A program made the position numbers and the translations under genes. Of a DNA stretch of 64,000 nucleotides, positions 35,541 through 45,690 are shown one piece after another (the stretch's first letter is position 1; every line of letters starts with the position of its first letter). This stretch comes from Ustilaginoidea virens (lineage: Eukaryota > Ascomycota > Sordariomycetes > Hypocreales > Clavicipitaceae). The DNA is taken from contig NC_057320.1 of the NCBI RefSeq assembly GCF_000687475.1, positions 2,108,001 to 2,172,000 of the forward strand. Direction: 5' to 3'. The notes beneath the pieces were generated by a model that saw nothing but the letters and a program-made list of their open reading frames with translations, had not been told where the DNA came from and did no database searches.

Positions 35541-36255
35541 TGTTGAAATCAGCGCCTTTTTAGCTGTATTTTGGTACTGGTCTCGCCACCATACGACGTT
35601 TCTGCGTTGAGATATCGCGGTGGCTATACCAGGCGCTATGGTGGGGCACAGCGCCCCACAACGCCGATTACAGTGGGCCACAGCGCCGGTCACGGCACCG
35701 GTACAGCGACCCACATCCGGCCACAGCGGCCGGTCACAGTGGGCCACAGGGCCCACAACAGGCGGCGCATTTCTACGGGATTACCAAATGGGCAAATCAG
35801 CACTTTCGGCCTTCTACATACAGTCACCCGCTACACCGCGCCTTTACGGCACACCGATATAGGGCTTCCGGCCCGTACGGCAGGCTGTTATAGGGCATCC
35901 GGCACACCGCTACAAGCCACTAGGCTTGGTTGGGTAGGCATTAGGTAGGATATTGGGCACAGACTGGGCACGGTTGGGCAGACCGACTTTTCGTCGGTTT
36001 TTTCGCTATTTTTACGGTTTTTCATTATTTTCAACCACTTCTTCAAAATGGTAGAAATATACTCAAAATTCCCTCTTTCTAGCTAGAATAACTACCAACA
36101 ATTAGAATCAGATTTCCCTGACATCTTTGCTCTGGTCAACCTCTTATGCGCTTTAAATCTTTAACCAGCTCTTTATTTTATTCTGCAACGCCTTATACGC
36201 CACTGTCGGTATCCAGTACATTTCCAATAGTGTTCTGAATCACCATTTTGCAACA
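35541..36255 (+). repeat. A1 5' LTR (715 bp)
   Basis: TGTTGAAATC...TTTTGCAACA. The middle (35630-35760) is GC-rich with CACAGCG/GGCCGGTCAC-like direct repeats. ORFs 35487-35756, 35571-35948 and 35620-35862 are LTR shadows repeated in the 3' LTR and in the solo A LTR. Confidence 0.96.
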
Positions 36256-36270
36256 GGTTATAAGCCCGGT
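36256..36270 (+). other. A1 primer binding site
   Basis: GGTTATAAGCCCGGT immediately after the LTR; complement of the initiator tRNA-Met anticodon arm with one G to A change. Confidence 0.68.
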
Positions 36271-36534
36271 GTCTTAAGGCTTCCAGCTTAAGACTTTTTT
36301 ATGCTAACTTAGGATTTTAACGCATTTGGCAGCTAACCTTCCAGAAATCTACTAATAAGGGACTAATCATCCCAGATTTAGGAACCCAGCTACCACACTA
36401 AGCTGCAATACATCCTTGCAACAGGATTTTCTAAGGTTATTCTTTAACGCAGCTTTCTTCTAGTTTTATCTAGATTTTCAGTTTTAATTTTCTTCGCATT
36501 TTTAAGACTTTCCGGCACCTTTTCTCTTCCTATA
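36271..36534 (+). other. A1 leader
   Basis: Short untranslated leader; no repeats or coding seen. Confidence 0.6.
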
Positions 36535-39500
36535 ATAGCCAATCAGAACATTCCTACCGCCGATAACCCAAGCTATACGGCAGAAGTAGAAGAATCTAAT
36601 AATAACTAGGAAATTGCCCAGCTTAGGGAAGACCAACAGGAAATGAGAAAAGAATTCAGTTATAAATTTAATCGAATAAACTTAAAAATCGATTTTTTGG
36701 CTAATAAGGTAGGCACCTTAGTAGATAGACTAATCAAGCCTACTGCCAGCCTACTATCACAGGATATAATGGATGTAGATACCTTCCAAACTCCTATGGG
36801 TAAGGGAAATACCTCTCTACCTAAAGCCCAGTAATAACCCCTGCCGGTTCCATCCAGCATTAGCAGCCAAGTCAGCGCTATAGCTATCAAAGAACTAACT
36901 AAGACAGCTAACGGATTCCAGGAATCCTAAAAGCTAAAGGGGGCATCTAACTTCAACTAATAGAAACAGGCCCTTATAATTTAACTTAGGGCACTTAATA
37001 TCGCCAAATTTATCGAAGAACCTTCTATTGCTAGCAAATTTAACGATTTAGAGTAAGCACTTTTACTATTACTTATCAAAAATAGTTGCACAGAAGGACC
37101 AGCTGCCGCTATTAACTAGTGTACTGACCTAGAGTCAGCCTTTACGTTACTCACCAAATAGTATTCTCACTCATCAGACGTACAGCGGACCCACCTATAC
37201 CCTGCCTTCCATCAACTAAATTTTACGGGCTATAAGGGTACCTTAGAATCTTTCAATGCCTCCTTTAATAGCTACCTATCTAGGCTGCAAATTTTAGGCT
37301 CCTATATACAACCTTTCGACCAAATCAGCCAATATTTACATGCTGTAGAAGGGGTCTTTTTTCAGTAGGCAGAACGGCACCGCATAATAATGAGAATCGC
37401 CTATACTCAGGGAAATATATCAAATATTAACCTGCAATTTTATATAGTTGATTTACTAGAAGAACAACACATTAAAAGATCATCAGTAGCTAGGGCTACC
37501 ACCTACCTTGCAAAGGTCAAGGGTGCCGCTACTAACGCTAACAACAGTAGCAAGCCGGCTAATAACAATACTAGCAAGGGTGGTAAAAACACTACCACCA
37601 ATACCAACAAAAAGAAATAGGGGTCTTCTTCTACCCAACAACAAGGGTCTTCTTCAGCCACACAAGGCAAGCCGGAAAATAAGAAGAAGAAAGAAAAAAA
37701 AGATTCAGCTAATAAAGCAGATACCCCATAAAAGACTAACGAAAAGACTATTAATTCCTTCGTACTAGGGAATTATAACACTCTAAGTCTTACACTTAGT
37801 GAGACAGCCTATTCTTCCTTCCAGGACCGCGAATATATGCAATTTCTAGCTACCAGCTATAGTGCACAATCCGGTGGGAAAACGCCAATAGATTCTTTGC
37901 TCTACAATACTAATTCTACGGTATATATTATCAACGATAAAAAGCATTTTACCTACTTCCAACACTATACCGGAAACAGACCAGTCATCAGCACAGGTAG
38001 TGGCCCAATTAAGCCCAGTAGGTGGGGCACAGCGCGTTTTACCGTGCTACAGGGCACCAACCCACCTCAGTAGGGCACCTTAGAGCTAACTAACGCCCTT
38101 TTTATACCAGCTTTTGATATTAATATCTTTAGCGGCGTTAAATACTATCTAAATCGTGGCAGTATTCAGGGCCAAAGCCTAGTTAATAGCAATAATAAGT
38201 GCATTAGGCTTCTTAACTTTAAGAAATCTGGCTTCTTTTTACAACAAAAAGGGGTAGATTTGCCGTTTTTATACTATACCAGCTAACCGGCTTTACATAG
38301 TATCTCGGTCGAATTACCTACCCTAGCCAACCTAGAAGAATACGAGGAATATCCCCTGCTAGAGGATTTACCTACCCCACCAGCTGACTCGGACCTTCCA
38401 CTTCCACCAGCTAATTCGCAAGAAATCCTACTAGCTGACCCACCAGTTAGTCCTGGTTTTTCGGTAGTACCAATAGAGGCTGCTATTCCCAATACAGCCC
38501 AACCACTACAGAGGGCCCCGGTCGCCCTCAACCCAGCCCTAATATCAGCAGCTGATATCGAGTATCAAAAGCTGCTATTACTAGCCGGACTTTAGCATAT
38601 CCGGCTTAGGCACATCGGAATCCAACTTTTAAAGAAAACCTATACATTAACTATAGGGTTACCTGATCTCAGTAAGGTAAAGGATTCTGACTTTAACTGC
38701 ATCGCCTGTAAAAGGGCAAAGTCAGTTCAGCGTTTTACATTAGGGGCTATACCAGACCCTATGTATTATTTGGATATCATAAAGGGCGATATCTTCTAAA
38801 TCAACCCTCTACCATATAACAAACGCCCCATTTGCCTCATCTTAATAGACCGGAAATCATACTTCCATTAGGTGTACTTACTACCTAATAAGGAAGGACC
38901 CACGGTATTCCTAGTATTACAAGGGTTCTTCCAAGGTCTTAGGAATCGCTACGGCAAATCAGCTATTAAATTCCACTATAATAGTAGCAAGGAAATCAAC
39001 GACGTCATTATAGCCTGGCTAGCTCTTAAGGGCATAGATTTCTTAACCTCTTCCCCTTATATTCATAAGCAAAATAGGTTAGCAGAACGCTCTATATAGG
39101 TCATCGTTAACCGACTTAAAGCTACTATGCTTTGGTCTCAGTTACCTTCTTACCTTTGGTCTGCAGTTATTCTTAGTATTACTACCTTAGTAAATCTAAT
39201 AGTAGTCTCAAACCGTTCCTTATTACCTTTCGAGGAATTAAAGAAGGACTTTCCGGAAATTATATACTACTACCTACCCGACCTTACTAGCTTCAGGGCT
39301 ATTAGTGCGGCTATAGAGGTGCTAATCCCTCCAGAAAAACAGGTCATCAGCTACAAGCTAGCCCCCCAGACCGAGTCAGGTAGGTTACTAGCTACGCTAG
39401 GTAACAGCACCTACCTGGTCTACATCCCATATCGCCGGGTCGTCACCAAGACCTCTTTCATTACTTTCACCTACCAAAATAAAGGTATAGGCCCTATTTT

Positions 39501-42213
39501 AAATGGCCTAGAGGGCAAATTCGACTTCCTACCGTCTTCCATTTTAGAGGGGGTAAACATCGACCAAATTGCTCTAAAAGAGCCTATTTGGAAGTCGCCT
39601 CGCCTAAATATGCCTATTTCAGGCTTAGCCGAGGGCACAGGCCTACCACAGGCTACGGATCCAACACAGCCCACGGGCCCACCACAAATGGGCCTAATAC
39701 AGTATATAGATCCACCACAACCAGTGGGCCTACCAATTGGCCTGCTATAGCACTCTGCAATATTTCCCAGCAATTCGCCGTCTTTCGATTCCAAATCGCT
39801 TCAGCCTAACTCAGCTTTTCAGCTTAGGCAAGACGGTCCTTTTTCACTAGCTAAGGAATTTACGCCTTTTTCCCATACAAAAAGGCTGTAAATGCTAGGA
39901 AATACAGAAAGCTCTCATCACTAGGAATCTTAACCACCGAGATTTTCCAAATCCATCACAAAAGTAGGCATACCCCACACATATGAAAATTCTGACTCGC
40001 CCTATATAGAAAATTTTCAATAGTCCGAATCTCAAAGCCCCACATACACTGATTTTCTACGACTTTCCGACACAATAGATTCTGCCTTTTCGCCCGGCTT
40101 CCTAATAAATATAGCATTTCGCCATAGTAAAACGCTACCTATACTAGAATATCTAAAATTCGAGAGTCTAGATATCGCATTAAATGAGAGATCGTAGGAG
40201 AGAATATTTTGAGTACCAGAAAATAGGCCTATTACGGCCACTAGGGGTAGAAGAAGAACGCACACATAGATACGAGACGTACAAGGTATCCTAAATTACG
40301 GATACTATAGGTCACTTTCTGGCCCACAAGCGGACCAATAGGGTTTTTTCCCACCCACACAACCAGAAAACAATAGCATTTTTCCACCCACCTAGCCGGA
40401 AAATAATGGCATTTTCGGGTTCCCACCCACCCAGCCGAAAAACAATAGAATTTTCGGATACCCAGGCAGCCCCCCAGAGGCTCCCACATAAGATTTCCCC
40501 CCTTCCTATGCTTTTTACGATATATGCTATACAGCAAAGATTAAGGCTGCAAAACGGGCCCCAGAAGGTATACCTAATAGCTAGAAGGAAGTCTTACACA
40601 GCCCACATAAGGATAGCTGGGTAAAAGCCTTATTTTCGGAATTCGAGCAATTAATCGATTTAAATATCTTCCAATTTATTCCTAAGACTAGTATTCCTAT
40701 TAGTAGGAAAATATTACGTAACCGGCCTGTTTTTCGCGTTAAGAAAGATGCGAATAATAACCCGGTTAAATATAAGGCACGATTAATTATCAAAGGCTTT
40801 ATGCAGGTATCTGGGCAAGACTTTACGGAGACCTATGCCTCTACTTCGATCCCACCAATATAGAGGATTATCCTTGCTCTTGCTACTGCAAATAATTAGG
40901 AAATAGAGCAGATCGACTTTATTAATGCCTTTCTAAATAGTAAACTACTAGAGACGATTTATATAGAAATTCCAGCTGGTTTTCTAGAATTTGCAGAAAG
41001 CCTACTCTCACCTAACCCAGCCTTATGGTCTGACCAGTAGTATCGTCGACTTCTAGCCTTACTTACTAAGGTTAGATATAACCCCTCTGCATCATAAGTT
41101 ATACTATTGAAGAAAGCCTTATATAGGCTAAAACAAGGCCCTCGCGAGTGGCAGTTACGGTTAAAAGACCTTCTAGTGCAAGAGGGTTTTAAGCCGTTAC
41201 TTTCTAATACTGCCGTCTTCTATAATAAAGGAACGCATACCTTTATTGTAACCTATATGGATGACTGCTTAATTATTAGTCCGGATTTTAGCTATATTGA
41301 CCAGCTTAAGACTAAGTTCCATAAGGTTTACGCTATAGAAGACTAAGGACCTGCCTCCTTCTTTCTAGGAGTGTAGATTATTAGGGATAGAGAAAAGGGC
41401 CTATTATGGCTGCACTAATCGCAATTTATTGCGGAAGTCCTTAAGAAATTCAACCTTAAGGACGCACGACCGCATTTAATCCCGCTACAGCCCGGTATAC
41501 TTATTAAGGCTAATGATACGCCGCTGGATATTAGTAATCAATACTTATTCCAGCAGCTAGTAGGGACATCGATATAGTTGATAATGATATTAAGACCTAA
41601 CCTTGCCTTTCTAACGCAATACCTGTCACGATATATACAACAAGCTTCTACTATACAGCTTAATGCTGCTAAGGGCGCTTTTCGCTACTTAGCTAGTACG
41701 GCAAATACAGCCATTTGTTACCAAGCCGCTAAAGCTACCGTAGTATTAGCTGCATTTTCTGATAGCGATTTTGCTAGGTGCCGGCTGACTTTAAAGTCCA
41801 CTAGTGGTTATCTTACTACCTTGAATGGTGGGCCTATTAGCTAGAGGTCAAAACGGTCTTCAACTATAGTTTTATCAACGCTTGAAGCCGAGTCTGATGC
41901 AATACTTGAGGCAATTCGCGAAGTAGAGTAGATATCTAATTTATTTAAAGAAATCCAGGTCGATATTTAACGCCCGATACCACTATACTGCGATAACTAA
42001 GGGTCTATTTCTAATGCAAATGACCCAAATCAGCATGCCCGCACTAAGCATACCCTGCTTAAATTCCGGTATATACGTGAGAAGGCCCACGGTGGCCTAG
42101 TAAAAATATCTTATTTACCCACGACAGATATACCTGCGGATGGACTTACCAAACCACTTCCAAGCCCGAAATTCCCTATATTTCGGCAGCTATTAGGGCT
42201 GCAATCCCTATAG
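36535..42213 (+). pseudogene. A1 gag-pol polyprotein (about 1,890 codons, one frame, many stops)
   Basis: All conserved parts lie in plus frame 1. The start is inferred as ATA GCC at 36535, aligned with ATG GCA of the related C family, so the ATG was lost by G to A. Gag runs 36535-37590; then a Lys/Asn/Ser linker (37590-37740). The protease site reads Asn-Thr-Asn-Ser at 37906-37917 where Asp-Thr/Ile-Gly-Ser is expected. The pre-integrase HHCC spans about 38590-38720 (Cys-Ile-Ala-Cys near 38700). The integrase core (38780-39100) is followed by a long Pro/Ser-rich spacer (39640-40540). Reverse transcriptase (40600-41380) has Tyr-Met-Asp-Asp intact at 41254-41265. RNase H (41740-42150) has Leu-Glu-Ala-Glu and Ala-Asp-Gly-Leu-Thr-Lys-Pro. 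End is TAG at 42211. More than twenty in-frame stops, mostly TAG. Confidence 0.93.
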
Positions 42214-42291
42214 CATTATCATCTTTTTTTCTGATTTTTTATAGGGTTTCTTTCTTTTATTCTAACGCTAGGATTAGCCATATTGCTAATC

Positions 42292-42299
42292 AGAGGGGG
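42292..42299 (+). other. A1 polypurine tract
   Basis: AGAGGGGG directly before the 3' LTR. Confidence 0.7.
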
Positions 42300-43014
42300 T
42301 GTTGAAATCAGCGCCTTTTTAGCTGTATTTTAGTACTGGTCTCGCCACTATACGACGTTTCTGCGTTGAGATATCGCGGTGGCTATACCAGGCGCTATGG
42401 TGGGGCACAGCGCCCCACAACGCCGATTACAGTGGGCCACAGCGCCGGTCACGGCACCGGTACAGCGACCCACATCCGGCCACAGCGGCCGGTCACAGTG
42501 GGCCACAGGGCCCACAACAGGCGGCGCATTTCTACGGGATTACCAAATAGGCAAATCAGCACTTTCGGCCTTCTATATACAGTCACCCGCTACACCGCGC
42601 CTTTACGGCACACCGATATAGGGCTTCCGGCCCGTACGGCAGGCTGTTATAGGGCATCCGGCACACCGCTATAAGCCACTGGGCTTGGTTGGGTAGGCAT
42701 TGGGTAGGATATTGGGCACAGACTGGGCACGGTTGGGCAGACCGACTTTTCGTCGGTTTTTTCGCTATTTTTACGGTTTTTCATTATTTTCAACCACTTC
42801 TTCAAGATAGTAGAAATATGCTCAAAATTCCCTCTTTCTAGCTAGAATAACTACCAATAATTAGAATCAGATTTCCCTAACATCTTTGCTCTGGTCAACC
42901 TCTTGTACGCTTTAAATCTTTAACCAGCTCTTTATTTTATTCTGCAACGCCTTGTACGCCACTGTCGGTATCCAGTACATTTCCAACAGTGTTCTGAATC
43001 ACTATTTTGCAACA
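42300..43014 (+). repeat. A1 3' LTR (715 bp)
   Basis: Same length as the 5' LTR; the differences I checked are C/T or G/A. ORFs 42366-42674 and 42379-42621 are shadows. Confidence 0.96.
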
Positions 43015-43019
43015 TCAGC

Positions 43020-44927
43020 GATATCAATATCTTTACTATCCTAATGTTACTGAGGCTATTATTGAAGGAAATAATACTGTTGAGTTATATGGGTAGTCTT
43101 GTAGATAGAAAGGGATTGCTGTAGGTTAGCGGCGAGGCCTTCGAATATAGGGGTATATTGATATAGCGCCTGGCTATACTTAGGGGTATCCCTTATAGCG
43201 TTAAGGATTTATTGGTGAAGCTCTATATTAGCTATAAAGGGGGGAAAAAGACTATAATGTAGGCATTAAAGTTCTTCCAATAGGATATTAAGGTATTCTA
43301 GCTTTAATTTATCGGGATATTTTGCGATAGTTAACTAGAGTATTATTTTATTCTAATGGTGCAAATAGAATTGCTCTATACTCTTATTTTCGAAATGGTT
43401 CTTAACTTTGCGGACTATATCATCAAAAGTAAGGGTATCGCGAATGCGTTTAATATTATTAAAGTAATAGGTCTTAGTATCGCTAATTAGTATAATTTGA
43501 AAAGCTTTAGCGAATGCGTAATCGGGTAATCCTAATAGGCGGTATTTACTCTTGAAAGAGATAACTTTTGGTACGATAAAGTCATCTATTTTGCCGCTAT
43601 ATCTATCCTCTATACGATAGCTATATAAAAGGTCAGATATTTTCTTCGATATATTATTTAACCTAGTTTAGGAATAATCTTCTTAGTTAAACCCGGCCTC
43701 TATATAGGCTTTTCGGGTATAATCTTGGGGGTATTCCGGAGGGTATTTTAGAACGGCTTATCGGTTGCCTTACGGTAGGCTGGCGGGATCTCTAGCTGGG
43801 TTATCCTATAACCTGGGTCGGTCTGGGTTTACTAGTCCTCCCGTTAAGACGGTCCGTTTATCGGCCTAGGTAGGCCGATATTAATGGGAAGGGCTAGGTG
43901 CCGTGCCTATTTTTAGCATTATCGGGTGAGGCATTTAGGCCTGATATCTGGTATTATGGGCGGTATTAGCGGTGTTAGCTTAGAGGGTATTATTATTAGG
44001 GTCTTCTGTTGAAAGAAGTATATTATCGGGGCCTATAACCCGACCTCTATTAGGCATACTATAACCTCAAGGGGCATTAAGATAGCCGCCTCGGCTAGCC
44101 CGGCTAGGGGTATAACCCCTAGGATATAATATTTAATCGGTCGGGCTATAATCTTCGTCGGCTATTGCATATTATTATTAATAATGGAAGCTTTCTCCTG
44201 TTTCGAATAGCGGCCTATTATAAATAGGCGTCTTCCCTTTTGGTTATTAGGACTGGCCCCTTTCTTCTTTAGTAGGGGTAGGGGCAAAAGGCTTTTTCGA
44301 TATAGAGGGGAGGATAATAGGTTATTGCGATTGTAATCGTGCTATTAGTATTATAAAGTCCCTTATTGTTGAGGCTTATAAGGGCCTTCGTAATAATATT
44401 CTTATGACTATTATAGGTGCTTATAATGAATTCTGTGAGCCTATAATTTCCTTATCGAAATTGCCGATAGGTACTAATGCTTCCCTATAAGGGTTAAGGC
44501 ATAATTAGAATATCTTATAGCCTAATTAACGGTCGATCTCTTCTTAAGGCCATTTAGGGTTCTATTATTATTAAAGGCATTCCATTAAGGTAGGTATTAT
44601 GATAGAGCCTAATGCTCCGATATACACACCGTAATCCCATAGGTATATATAGAATTCGCATAGGAATAGAGGATTAACGCGGTTAAATAGTTATTCATCC
44701 TATTTACTATAGTCTTTGTAGAATAGTTCCTATAGGTCGTCGTTAATAATACAATCCTTCTTATAGGTATAGACCAAGAAGGCCAGGCGGTTATATAATA
44801 CCATAGTGGTAGCATTAGGGGTAATTGGCTCTATTGCAGTAGCCTAATTATCATCGAGTAAAGGGGCAAATCGCTATAACCTTTCGGGTAGTACCGGTTA
44901 TAATATTAATAATCGTAATCGTGCTAT
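43020..44927 (-). pseudogene. B2 gag, broken
   Basis: The minus frame starts at ATA GCA (44927-44922), matching the ATG kept in B0 at 8883. Contains the N-terminal Arg-Leu-rich segment, the Ala-Leu-Tyr-Asn-Arg-Leu box near 44810 and the capsid-like block (about 43610 to 43190). It continues into 35540-35158 once A1 is removed. A poly-G run (44941-44949) lies just upstream of the start. Stops at Gln codons throughout. Confidence 0.83.
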
Positions 44928-45360
44928 AGTATTAAGAGAAGGGGGGGGGTATATTGCAAAGAGTGCAAAATCGGCCTTTACCGGTAAAAGTAAAGGAAAA
45001 AAAAGAAGGGGTTAGTTAGCAAGATAACTATTCAACGGAATAGGTTATATTGCTTCCTATAGTTAGTAGGTGACCATTTAACAGAATAGGTTAGCCGCCT
45101 CCTATATATACTAAGGGTATCTTTAAAAATCATAATAGTTAGTATATTTTCTTCCTTCGTGATAGACGGAGGTAGAAGAGGTCTATATCGTTCTTCTAAT
45201 TAGTTGGCAGTATAACCGTTCAACGGAATAGGTTATCTGCCTTCCTAATTAGCACGATTTGCAATGGAAATCGTCTCTTCGAGAGTAATCTTACTGATCT
45301 ATAATGCACCGTTCTTTGCGGGATATAATCCTATAAGTGGTGGTTATCACCACTAATCAG
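44928..45360 (-). other. B2 leader
   Basis: Untranslated, matches B1 51802-52237 and B3 26168-26693. Holds spaced copies of the AACGGAATAGGTTA motif. Next to the LTR is GTGGTGATAACCACCAC (minus strand), an inverted repeat in the primer-site position. Confidence 0.65.
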
Positions 45361-45690
45361 TATTGATATAAACTCGGGGTACCTAGTTATACGTAGGGTC
45401 GCGCGCGTAGTATTAAGTACCGTAAGGTCACCGGTTAAAGGTATGATTACTTCTTTGATTATAACTGACTAACTCAGAGGAAAGAAAGGAAGCAAAAGAG
45501 TAATTACACGATATGGCCTTTTTATACGTGCCGTAGTCACATGCATCGGCGCGGTCGGGCCGGACTGCCCGCGTGCCCTACCGGGCTCAGGGGCATAGGG
45601 GCAAAAGTGGCCACATTGTGCGTAACGGGTGTGCGCGGCACATTCGTCGCAATGTGCCCAATTGGGCACCTTGCGACAGCGATTCCGACA
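45361..45690 (-). repeat. B2 5' LTR (330 bp)
   Basis: Pairs with 29444-29773. Followed by ATTTT and the continuation of B5 pol. ORFs 45469-45669 and 45541-45807 cross the LTR edge and are not genes. Confidence 0.92.

Larger units (their letters stand above)
35541..43014 (+). mobile_element. A1: complete Ty1/copia-type LTR retrotransposon, 7.5 kb, TSD TCAGC
   Basis: Two equal 715-bp LTRs (35541-36255, 42300-43014), TSD TCAGC at 35536-35540 and 43015-43019, primer site, one gag-pol frame, polypurine tract. The unoccupied homologous site is in B5 near 49515-49550. Least mutated element of the window: it keeps the longest open pieces (39127-39750, 207 codons) and many CA dinucleotides. One of the youngest insertions. 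Confidence 0.96.
29444..45690 (-). mobile_element. B2: complete copia-type element, minus strand, interrupted by three later insertions, TSD ATTTT
   Basis: LTRs 29444-29773 and 45361-45690, both 330 bp, differing almost only by transitions. Inserted near the end of pol of a same-family element (B5). Internal insertions: solo A LTR 31910-32635, solo C LTR 34372-35157, complete A1 35541-43014. Without these B2 is about 7.2 kb, the size of B1. Confidence 0.92.

Noticed and set aside
35571..35948. ORF of 125 codons repeated at 32303 and 42366, Arg/Gly/Thr-rich
   Set aside because: Shadow of the GC-rich core of the A LTR; present in each A LTR and open because the core escaped RIP.
36256..36270. 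A tRNA gene fragment
   Set aside because: Only 12-15 bases, always directly inside the LTR: primer binding site.
39471..39794. 107-codon minus ORF
   Set aside because: Antisense of the A1 integrase C-terminus and spacer; no motif.
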